Shown: positions 1 to 5,976 of the stretch, piece by piece | How positions within the stretch are numbered: the first letter of the stretch is position 1 | How the letters are laid out: every line of letters starts with the position of its first letter | Translations under genes and position numbers: made by a program | From: Patescibacteria group bacterium | GTDB taxonomy: Bacteria; Patescibacteria; UBA1384; CAILIB01 | Direction: 5' to 3' | Assembly (NCBI GenBank): GCA_020696955.1 | Contig: JAJFBK010000018.1 | Span: 1 to 8,974, forward strand | Length of the DNA stretch: 8,974 nt | The notes under the pieces: model-generated | What the model was told of the DNA's origin: nothing | Databases searched by the model: none | Seen by the model: only the letters and a program-made list of their open reading frames with translations

Positions 1-339
1 ATTTCCTCAGAACCGAAGGCTCCTCGAAAGGAAAAGCCTCTTAAGATTATGGACGGGTGGGTATATAAAGAAGTGGCGCAAAAAGGGGGAATGAAGTGGT
101 ATTTGGGAGAAACCGAAAAAGCGGTTCTTGCACGACTTGAGGAGAAAAAAGCTCTTAAAGAACAAGCTGAGCTTGACTCCCCTGTACCTTCCTCACCGAC
201 CGAACAGATGGCGAACATACCCGAACAGACTCCACAGCCAGTGCAGGCCGAGGACGTGGCCGATATGCCGGTAGAAACACCAAAAGAAGCAGAGCCAGTC
301 GTTGCAAACCTGGTAGAGGGCGGAAATATTTCATTGTAA
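1..339 (+). CDS. C-terminal part of an unrecognised protein (5' end outside window)
   Basis: The frame is open from the first base to the TAA stop at 337-339, so this is the 3' end of a longer gene. The ATG at 49 is probably internal because codons before it read in frame (about 16 residues, Lys/Pro-rich) and no ribosome binding site precedes it. About 112 residues are visible. The first part contains a short aromatic and charged segment (MDGWVYKEV, then MKWYLGETEKAVLARLEEKKA) that looks folded or helical. The last 55 or so residues are rich in Pro, Glu, Val and Ala and look disordered. No signal peptide or membrane segment is visible in this piece. I do not recognise the family. A bidirectional terminator follows at 480-517. 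The coding call is fairly secure; the function is unknown. Confidence 0.65.
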   Translation: MSSEPKAPRKEKPLKIMDGWVYKEVAQKGGMKWYLGETEKAVLARLEEKKALKEQAELDSPVPSSPTEQMANIPEQTPQPVQAEDVADMPVETPKEAEPVVANLVEGGNISL

Positions 340-425
340 ATTATTTGCTCCTGTAGCTTATTTTAACCAATATTGTAGACGTATAAGTTATCGTCTTTGT
401 TATTTAAATGCCTGAAAACGTGTCC

Positions 426-461
426 TATAATGTCTTCTAAGATACATTGTAAGACATTATA
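426..461. repeat. Perfect 11-bp inverted repeat between convergent genes
   Basis: TATAATGTCTT at 426-436 is exactly matched by its reverse complement AAGACATTATA at 451-461, around a 14-base centre. The repeat lies after the stop of the plus-strand gene and before the shared terminator. It could be an operator-like protein site, an mRNA 3'-end hairpin or a small-RNA structure. It has no GC-rich stem and no U-tract, so it is not a classical terminator. The inverted repeat is seen directly; its role is unknown. Confidence 0.6.
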
Positions 462-479
462 AATCCCATGATCCTGCAT

Positions 480-517
480 AAAAAAGCCCCCCTCCGATAA
501 TGGAGAGTGGGCTTTTT
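480..517. terminator. Bidirectional terminator between convergent genes
   Basis: AAAAAGCCC (481-489) pairs with GGGCTTTTT (509-517). An inner CTCC/GGAG stem (492-495 with 502-505) closes a six-base loop, with a small internal loop between the two stems. The T-run on the plus strand and the A-run (T-run on the minus strand) at 480-485 let it serve both the gene ending at 339 and the minus-strand gene ending at 531. Confidence 0.85.
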
Positions 518-530
518 GATGGTACTTTCG

Positions 531-1295
531 TTATGCCGCTTGTGATACAAGTTCGGCCTGAATATGCTGCGGGGTGGAAATGATTCCCCTTCTCCAAAGT
601 TCTTCTAAGGCTCCTTGAACTGCGGATCCGGCTATCATTTCTGATGGGCTGCTATACTCAACGTCGTTGACGATTACAAGCTTATCCCCCATATATGATT
701 TGCAAAACTGAAGCCGTTCAATCTCAACCTCATCCTCTTCGATAAGTTTTTTCCAGGCTGCCTCCCCCTCCTCTTTGTTCTTGAAGGGCCGCAGATAGCG
801 ATCCTTTCTAATTTCCTCCGACGCCGTAACCTCAATGGCTACTGTGTTTGGAAACCAAGTTTCCAGTTCTAGACCGAAACGGCAGTCCACTTCGCTTGTG
901 AGGCCGGTAAACCCAATGATAGGAGTGTCATTTCTCATGCCCGCAAGAGCTAACAGGAGCACTGCTGGTGGATGAACCTTACGTAAGGCTTTGGAGTACC
1001 GAACAATCTCTTGGCGGATTTCTCCCTTGAGCTTATCATCCAGCTCCGGCTTTTCTTCCCGGAGGGCTTTGGTAAGTGGTTCGGACATTCTAATTGTCTG
1101 AGCCTCCCTGCCCTGGCTTATGAGTGGGCTAATCGCATTCTCTAATGCGTCCTTTCCTGCATTTGAAAGGCCGTAAAAGAAAAAAATCGTCGTTTCTTTA
1201 GGGACAAATGCCCTAAATGCTTCGATAATCTCTTCGAATGTCAGAGTTTCATAAGGCTTCCCGATCATCTCTTCCGCAAATTCTCTAAAGTTCAA
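531..1295 (-). CDS. P-loop nucleotide-kinase-like protein, function unknown
   Basis: This is a soluble protein of 254 residues if translation starts at the TTG at 1293-1295. That start is preferred because a perfect AGGAGGT lies six bases upstream (1302-1308). A longer reading from a GTG at 1314-1316 would put that ribosome binding site inside the coding region. After a helical N-terminus (about residues 1-33), a beta strand leads into a Walker A loop, GLSNAGKD, at about 42-49. Asp after the Lys, where Ser or Thr is usual, is found in some small-molecule and deoxynucleotide kinases. A later Arg-rich segment (RKDRYLRPF) followed by an acidic helix resembles the lid of nucleoside monophosphate kinases. 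The substrate cannot be assigned. It has its own promoter and terminator, so it is probably transcribed alone. The P-loop fold is likely; kinase activity is inferred. Confidence 0.8.
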   Translation of the reverse strand: MNFREFAEEMIGKPYETLTFEEIIEAFRAFVPKETTIFFFYGLSNAGKDALENAISPLISQGREAQTIRMSEPLTKALREEKPELDDKLKGEIRQEIVRYSKALRKVHPPAVLLLALAGMRNDTPIIGFTGLTSEVDCRFGLELETWFPNTVAIEVTASEEIRKDRYLRPFKNKEEGEAAWKKLIEEDEVEIERLQFCKSYMGDKLVIVNDVEYSSPSEMIAGSAVQGALEELWRRGIISTPQHIQAELVSQAA

Positions 1296-1301
1296 ACCCT
1301 T

Positions 1302-1308
1302 ACCTCCT
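1302..1308 (-). promoter_or_regulatory. Strong Shine-Dalgarno deciding a TTG start
   Basis: The minus strand reads AGGAGGT here, followed by six bases and TTG at 1295-1293. This near-perfect anti-SD match at good spacing supports the TTG start over the upstream in-frame GTG at 1316, which has no comparable site. Confidence 0.75.
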
Positions 1309-1320
1309 CCCCTCACGGGG
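1309..1320 (-). promoter_or_regulatory. Small GNRA-loop hairpin beside the ribosome binding site
   Basis: The minus strand reads CCCC-GTGA-GGGG, a 4-bp G:C stem capped by a GNRA tetraloop. It ends exactly where the Shine-Dalgarno of the kinase-like gene begins. It could insulate or position the ribosome binding site. The structure is short, and any regulatory role is an inference. Confidence 0.4.
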
Positions 1321-1375
1321 AAATGTTCTCAAAAAGAATACAACGTGACATTGTTTGGATAAATATCACCTACCT

Positions 1376-1404
1376 GTTGTACCACTCCCCTCCTTCTCTG
1401 TCAA
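1376..1404 (-). promoter_or_regulatory. Promoter for the kinase-like gene
   Basis: On the minus strand there is a perfect -35 TTGACA (1404-1399), a 17-base spacer and a -10 TACAAC (1381-1376). A TG one base before the -10 gives an extended -10. The DNA upstream is AT-rich. The predicted transcript starts near 1369, giving a 5' leader of about 74 nt before the TTG start. Confidence 0.65.
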
Positions 1405-1463
1405 TAAATAGTTAATGATCGTATCTAAGAGTGAGTCTAGAGTACGTTCGGTTTTTGTTCGTA

Positions 1464-1500
1464 TATTAAAAAAGGCCTCCTTTACGACAAGGAGGCCTTT
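1464..1500 (-). terminator. Terminator of the rmuC-to-gmk operon
   Basis: A perfect 12-bp stem, AAAGGCCTCCTT (1471-1482) and AAGGAGGCCTTT (1489-1500), encloses a six-base loop. On the minus strand it is followed by a run of six Ts reading into TTTAATATAC. It lies 12 bases after the gmk stop. On the plus strand only three Ts follow, so it acts mainly on the minus-strand operon. Confidence 0.93.
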
Positions 1501-1512
1501 CGCCAAACTTAC

Positions 1513-2067
1513 TTAGAAGAAGACGCTCTCGACTTCTTCTAAGGCCTTTCCAAGGTCATCATTCGTAATAATCGGTAACTTATACTCCTGAGCCCAGTCA
1601 AGCTCCTTTTTGGCCCCTATAACACGTTCATCCTGTTCGGTGCCAACGGTTCCTCGAAGTTCCAGTCGAATACGTTGCTCGGCTTCACTAGGCGCTTGGA
1701 TGAATACGGTTTTGGCCTGAGGCATGGCCTTGGTAATCTGTTCGATTCCATGGGTATTGAGCTCAAACAGTACGCTTTTGCCCTGTTGCAAAGAGTGTTC
1801 TACGGAAAGCTTCAGGGTGCCATAATAATGATCCATCCAGACTTTTGTGTGCTCGAGCAGCTGGTCTGTATCTGCCAGCCATTCGAATATTTCCTTATCA
1901 ACGAAGAAATAGTGATCGGCAAACCGTTCACCTGGTCGAGGCTTTCTGGTGGTTACGGAGATTGGTCGGACTAACGAATCAGAGTGTCGCTCGATTAGCT
2001 TTGAACAGATAGTTCCCTTTCCGCTTCCTGAAATACCTCCAACAATAAGAATGCGAGGTTCTTCCAT
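1513..2067 (-). CDS. gmk: Guanylate kinase, divergent
   Basis: Guanylate kinase phosphorylates GMP to GDP with ATP in the cytoplasm. The 184 residues are slightly short for the family. Visible features are the P-loop GGISGSGKGT (about 10-19, Lys17), the GMP-binding segment SVTTRKPRPGE (37-47, Arg41 and Arg44), the following HYFF (52-55) with its conserved Tyr, and an E..V....YYGT stretch (72-84). The segment that usually reads acidic-I-D-x-Q-G is E-L-N-T-H-G at 102-107, so one usually conserved Asp is Asn. The Arg-rich lid is also atypical, with ELRGTVGTEQDERV in place of the usual RGTDS pattern. The ATG directly follows the secF TAA with no gap and no clear ribosome binding site, so translation is probably coupled. 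It is the last gene of the operon. Family assignment is good; full activity is likely but not certain. Confidence 0.9.
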   Translation of the reverse strand: MEEPRILIVGGISGSGKGTICSKLIERHSDSLVRPISVTTRKPRPGERFADHYFFVDKEIFEWLADTDQLLEHTKVWMDHYYGTLKLSVEHSLQQGKSVLFELNTHGIEQITKAMPQAKTVFIQAPSEAEQRIRLELRGTVGTEQDERVIGAKKELDWAQEYKLPIITNDDLGKALEEVESVFF

Positions 2068-3018
2068 TTATTTCTTTTTAAGGGCAAGCTGGACTCTCTT
2101 GTCGGCAATACCCTGCCAGGTAACGAGGAATGGAGCCGCATTGAAGATTGAAGAATAGGTTCCGACGGCCACACCAAGGAAGAGCGCCAGGACGAAGTTT
2201 CTGATCGAAGGACCTCCGATTACGAGCAATGAAAGAAGCACTATCAGAACGGTCATAGAGGTGTTCAAAGAACGGGCTAAGGTCTGGTTTACGCTGTTAT
2301 TGGCAACCGTGGCAAAATCCATAAGTGAATTTCGGCGTAGGTTTTCACGGATACGGTCAAATACCACGATGGTGTCATTTACTGAGAATCCAAGAATGGT
2401 CAGAATGGCCGTAATAAACAGGGCATCAACCTCAATTCCAGGCAAGAAGTGTCCAAGAAGCGAGAAGGCTCCAACTACGAAGAGAATGTCATGGGCCAAG
2501 GCCAGGATGGCCGTCACACCGAAACGCCAAGACGATGCAGGCTTTGGTACGCTGCCAAATGACCAGGCAATGAAGACGATGATGGCAAGGGAGGTTAAGG
2601 CTACTGCCCAGGCTGCTTTGCGAGTGGTAGAATCAGCTACTGATCCGCCAATGTTCTGGAAGGAGACTTCTTTTACTTCAGGATTGTTCTTTTGAAGTTC
2701 GGAAAGAATCTTGTTTCCTTCTTCTCGAGGGTCCATTCCTTCTTCATTAGGGAAGCGGACGATAAGGTCATTTTCTCCACTGGTTTGAACGGCAACCCCT
2801 GGGATATTGGTGGCCTCAAGGTTTTGGCGAACGTTTTCAATGGCTGGAGCGCCGTTTTCATAAGAGACCTGTTGAAGGGTTCCTCCTTTGAAGTCGATGC
2901 CCAGTGGCAGTCCCCAGGCGAACAGAGAGATAATACCTGGGATGATCAGAATAGAAGAAAGAACGTACCAGCGAAGCCGGTTGCCGATGATGTTGAAGTT
3001 GGTGTGGGTGATATTCAT
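2068..3018 (-). CDS. secF: Protein translocase subunit SecF
   Basis: SecF is a membrane partner of SecD. Together they use the proton motive force to pull exported proteins through SecYEG. In 316 residues the expected order is visible: a first membrane helix (about 18-37), the family motif GIDFKGG (40-46), an extracytoplasmic domain to about residue 130, then five hydrophobic segments. The RND-type core shows AHD at 175-177, and the segment ending GFSVNDTIVVFDRIREN lies at about 210-226. Near the C-terminus, RSLNTSMTVL and a glycine-rich last helix match the family. Length is normal for a stand-alone SecF. It starts 11 bases after the secD stop without a clear Shine-Dalgarno, and its stop abuts the gmk ATG. 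Identification is firm. Confidence 0.97.
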   Translation of the reverse strand: MNITHTNFNIIGNRLRWYVLSSILIIPGIISLFAWGLPLGIDFKGGTLQQVSYENGAPAIENVRQNLEATNIPGVAVQTSGENDLIVRFPNEEGMDPREEGNKILSELQKNNPEVKEVSFQNIGGSVADSTTRKAAWAVALTSLAIIVFIAWSFGSVPKPASSWRFGVTAILALAHDILFVVGAFSLLGHFLPGIEVDALFITAILTILGFSVNDTIVVFDRIRENLRRNSLMDFATVANNSVNQTLARSLNTSMTVLIVLLSLLVIGGPSIRNFVLALFLGVAVGTYSSIFNAAPFLVTWQGIADKRVQLALKKK

Positions 3019-3029
3019 GGCTCTGATGG

Positions 3030-4307
3030 TTAGGCTTTGTTGGCGATGGCCAATACTTGTCGGAAACGGCTTCCGGCAACCAGAAGCATCCAGGTTCGGG
3101 TAACGGTGATGGCAGTAAAGAGGCTAAGAATCGTACCGATGATAAGCACGAGGGCAAAACCACGTACCGGGCCGCTGGCAAAGGTAAAGATGATGAAAGC
3201 TGAGATCAATCCGGCTACGTGCGAGTCTCGGATACTGGTCCAAGAACGGCGGAATGACTCCTGAATTGCAACTGGCAGTGGTTTTCCAAGCCGCAACTCT
3301 TCCTTCAAGCGCTCAAAGGTAAGAATGTTGGTATCTACGGCAATTCCCATCGAGATGATAAAGGCGGCAATTCCAGCCAAGGTCATGGTGACAGGCAAAA
3401 GCTTGTAAAGGGCGATGTTGAGCAAGGCGTAGACGATCAGTGAAAGGGTGGCGATTACTCCGCACCACTTATAGTAGGCAATAATAAAGAGGAAGATGAG
3501 GGTGATTCCAATGGCTCCTGCGAGGATTGTCTGACTTACTGCGTCATTTCCAAGGCTGGCTCCTACGCTCTGTTCCTGGACGATAGAAATGGGAACTGGA
3601 AGAGCTCCGTAGTTGAGGCGCAAGGCAAACTCCCGTGCGTCCTGGGCCGTAAAGTCTCCGGTAATCACTGGATTTCCATCAGTGATAGGTTGGTTTACGC
3701 TCGGATTTGAAATGAGCTGCTCATCAAGAAAAATTCCGATCTGTTTTCCGACGTTGGCAGTCGTTGCTGCGGCAAACTTGTCTTTTCCTTCGCTGGTTAA
3801 GGAGAGTTCTACTTGCCAGCTATTGTTGTTGATTGTGCCTGAGGCAGTTTGGAGAGGCGTGGCCTGCGCTCCTTGTGGGCGGAGGTCTTTTCCTTCAAGG
3901 ATTGTCTGTCCTGTCTCGTCTTTGAACTCAAGCTTGGCGGTGGACCCGATAATTTCTTTGGCCTTGGCAATGTCGCTGATACCTGGCAGGTCAACGATGA
4001 TGGCTGGCTTGTCCCCGATGGTAGAGATACGGATCTCAGGCTCAGATACTCCGAGTCCATTAATCCGACCTTCGATCACTCCCCGTACGCCATCCATGGC
4101 CTCACTTATGTCTCCGGGCTCTAGCTTGCTGGTGTCAGCCTCGTAGATAAGGTGGGCTCCTCCTTTAAGATCCAGTCCCTGGCGAAGGGAAACGTCACGA
4201 CGCATGGTTCCGATACGGAGTAATTCAGTTGAAGGCCAACTTATGTAGGCGGCAGCTGCTGCAAGCAGTGCGATAAGTGAGAAGGTAATCCACAATCTGC
4301 GACGCAT
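3030..4307 (-). CDS. secD: Protein translocase subunit SecD
   Basis: SecD is the larger subunit of the SecDF export motor and acts in the cytoplasmic membrane. The 425 residues match the shorter SecD proteins rather than the roughly 600-residue proteobacterial form. A first membrane helix (about 7-24) is followed by GLDLKGG (44-50), then a large outer-face domain (about 51-245) containing EGRINGLGVSEPEI (79-92). Five further membrane segments follow. The motif MGIAVDTNILTFERLKEE (320-337) carries the membrane Asp (Asp325) equivalent to the one needed for proton-driven function in characterised SecD. A later GPVRGFA segment is also typical. The ATG lies 5 bases after the stop of the RHH/nucleotidyltransferase gene and no strong ribosome binding site is seen. 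No yajC is visible. Identification is firm. Confidence 0.97.
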   Translation of the reverse strand: MRRRLWITFSLIALLAAAAAYISWPSTELLRIGTMRRDVSLRQGLDLKGGAHLIYEADTSKLEPGDISEAMDGVRGVIEGRINGLGVSEPEIRISTIGDKPAIIVDLPGISDIAKAKEIIGSTAKLEFKDETGQTILEGKDLRPQGAQATPLQTASGTINNNSWQVELSLTSEGKDKFAAATTANVGKQIGIFLDEQLISNPSVNQPITDGNPVITGDFTAQDAREFALRLNYGALPVPISIVQEQSVGASLGNDAVSQTILAGAIGITLIFLFIIAYYKWCGVIATLSLIVYALLNIALYKLLPVTMTLAGIAAFIISMGIAVDTNILTFERLKEELRLGKPLPVAIQESFRRSWTSIRDSHVAGLISAFIIFTFASGPVRGFALVLIIGTILSLFTAITVTRTWMLLVAGSRFRQVLAIANKA

Positions 4308-4312
4308 ATGGT

Positions 4313-4975
4313 TCAGTTATTCTTTTTTGAGTCTGTAAGTATTGGGTAGGAAAGGAGCTTTCCTTGGCGGGTCATGTCGTGGAAGACAGTATCTTCCAAC
4401 ATGCAAAATCCTTCTGGAATGGCGGAAAAGATCTTTGGCTCCATGGCGTATACGCCGCTTAACTCCCGAAGGGAACGAGTGGCAATGGTAATGAGCGGTC
4501 CATGGCTGCGGTGAAACTTCAAAAGGTTCTTCAGGTCAATTTCCACAGGCTGGTCGATATTGATAACCAGGAAGGTCTGCTTCAGTTTGGACTTTAGCTG
4601 GAGAATGGCTCCTCCGGTTCCAAGTTCAGACTCGATGTAATCGATGGAAAGCCCGTGCTTCTCCCCTGTCCCGATTTCCTTTCGTATTTTGTCTCCCAAG
4701 AATCCGACTGCAATGATTACATTGAAAATGCCGAATTGTTTGAGAGTCTTGAGCATTGAGAGGACGGCCGGAACACGTTTGATGGCCTGTTCTCCGCCTA
4801 TCAAAATAACAGCATGCTTTACCTGCACCAGATCAAGACTATCAGTAACCAAGGTCTCAATCGCATGAGAGCGGTTTCGGATCTTGACGCCGTCAATTGT
4901 TTGATCGATTTGGTCGGCAATCTCTTTGGAAAGAGAAATGGTAACCCGGACCCGATCTTTTGGTGAGATACCCAT
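4313..4975 (-). CDS. Ribbon-helix-helix DNA-binding domain fused to a degenerate sugar-nucleotidyltransferase domain
   Basis: This 220-residue protein has two parts. Residues about 8-47 read as a ribbon-helix-helix (RHH) domain: a strand RVRVTISLS, a helix, a turn at NRS (34-36) and a second helix AIETLVTDSL. From about 53 onward it follows the NTP-transferase fold: HAVILIGGE (54-62), NVIIAVGFLGDKI (85-97), LGTGGA (118-123), INID (138-141), a KFHR helix (153-156), GVYAMEPKIFSAIP (174-187) and a closing segment like family C-termini. The catalytic loop after the glycines, normally GGxGTRLxPLT...PKP, is replaced by a short EQAIKRVPA, so the signature Arg and the PKP Lys are missing. I infer a regulator that binds a sugar nucleotide or phosphosugar rather than an enzyme. 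It sits between the pseudouridine synthase (23 bases) and secD (5 bases). It ends in TGA. The domain architecture is well supported; the role is inferred. Confidence 0.85.
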   Translation of the reverse strand: MGISPKDRVRVTISLSKEIADQIDQTIDGVKIRNRSHAIETLVTDSLDLVQVKHAVILIGGEQAIKRVPAVLSMLKTLKQFGIFNVIIAVGFLGDKIRKEIGTGEKHGLSIDYIESELGTGGAILQLKSKLKQTFLVINIDQPVEIDLKNLLKFHRSHGPLITIATRSLRELSGVYAMEPKIFSAIPEGFCMLEDTVFHDMTRQGKLLSYPILTDSKKNN

Positions 4976-4998
4976 GTGAACAAAGAAAGAGCCAGTAA

Positions 4999-5976
4999 TT
5001 AGCCCCTTATGTTCAGGCTATCAGGTGCCCCTAGCTTTGTCAAAACCTGGTTAAAGTCATCGGGAAGCTTAGCCGTAAAGGTCATTTTCTGATTGGTGGT
5101 CGGGTGGACAATGGTCAGGGTCTTGGCATGGAGCATCTGCCTGGTGGCGCCCAATCTCTCAGACAACTTTTTGGCAGTCGGGTTAGTATAAAGAGTGTCT
5201 CCTACTACGGCATGTCCTCGGAATTTACAATGAACCCTTATCTGATGGGTGCGACCTGTCTCGATTTCACATTCCAAGAGAGTGAGCGGTTGTCCGAAGT
5301 AATCAAGTTTGGCGATTGGTTTGAAATGGGTAATGGCCTCCCTTCCCTCTCCATTTTTAGTAACTCCCATCATGGCGCGTTCGAGGGCTTTTCTGGCCAT
5401 TCCGGTCTCGACAGTCTCTTTTTTGGCTATTCCTACCACAAGGGTGAGGTAGGTTTTCTCGGCGGTGTGCTTCCTGAATTGGTCGGAAAGTTTTTCTAGA
5501 GAATCGGCGGTTTTGGCTATGATCAGTACTCCGCTCGTGTCCTTGTCTAAACGGTGAACGATTCCTGGCCGCATTCGGCTAACCGCAGAATTCTTATCGT
5601 GGACGGCATGGGCAATCTTTGGATCGTGGTGAAGCAAGGCATGGGCAACCGTCTCGGTGTGCTCTTCCTGAGTAGGATGCACTATCATATTTGCCGGTTT
5701 GTTTATCACCAAGATGTCTTCGTCTTCGTAGAGAATCTCTAATGGTATTGGTTTGGCTGTAAGAATTGCTTCTGCCGCAGGCTCGGGTACGGAGATGCTA
5801 TCCCCTTTCTTCACTTTGTAGCTTGGTTTGGAAATTGCTTTTCCATTGATAACAATGGAGCCTTTTTCGATGATCTTTTGAAAATATCCTCGGCTTTGGC
5901 TCGGGTCAAGTGTGGTGAGAAGGCTGTCGAGCCGCTCACCTTCCTGTTCAGGGGTAATCAGGTAATTATTGCTCAT
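4999..5976 (-). CDS. RluD/RluA-family pseudouridine synthase
   Basis: This enzyme family converts uridine to pseudouridine in rRNA or tRNA. An N-terminal S4 RNA-binding domain (about 13-65) shows ERLDSLL, SRGYFQKIIEKGSIVINGK and the closing KVKKGD. The catalytic domain includes INKPANMIVHP (91-101) and the hallmark RPGIVHRLDKDTSG (136-149), whose Asp144 is the expected nucleophile. It continues through EKTYL and ETGRTHQIRVH. The S4 domain, the motifs and the 325-residue length match the RluD subgroup (23S rRNA helix 69 in E. coli), but the target position cannot be read from the sequence. The ATG lies 11 bases inside the end of rmuC, with no Shine-Dalgarno, so translational coupling is likely. 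Family assignment is firm; the specific enzyme is not. Confidence 0.95.
   Translation of the reverse strand: MSNNYLITPEQEGERLDSLLTTLDPSQSRGYFQKIIEKGSIVINGKAISKPSYKVKKGDSISVPEPAAEAILTAKPIPLEILYEDEDILVINKPANMIVHPTQEEHTETVAHALLHHDPKIAHAVHDKNSAVSRMRPGIVHRLDKDTSGVLIIAKTADSLEKLSDQFRKHTAEKTYLTLVVGIAKKETVETGMARKALERAMMGVTKNGEGREAITHFKPIAKLDYFGQPLTLLECEIETGRTHQIRVHCKFRGHAVVGDTLYTNPTAKKLSERLGATRQMLHAKTLTIVHPTTNQKMTFTAKLPDDFNQVLTKLGAPDSLNIRG

Noticed and set aside
378..395. Near-palindrome GACG-T-ATAA-G-TTAT-CGTC after the first gene
   Set aside because: It is short with a bulge in AT-rich DNA and not tied to any promoter, so it is too weak to call as a site.
403..431. TATAAT at 426-431 as a plus-strand promoter
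   Set aside because: There is no acceptable -35 at 16-18 bases and no downstream plus-strand gene. It is better explained as part of the inverted repeat.
1296..1316. GTG start at 1316 for the kinase-like gene
   Set aside because: It would place the AGGAGGT site inside the coding region as a Gly-rich N-terminus, and it has no SD of its own.
2261..2695. Plus-strand open frame of 144 codons antisense to secF
   Set aside because: It is a shadow of secF, with Arg/Lys/Thr-rich composition and no start signals.
3613..4146. Plus-strand open frame of 177 codons antisense to secD
   Set aside because: It has no ribosome binding site and a Ser/Pro-skewed composition typical of a shadow frame, and it lies opposite a firmly identified gene.
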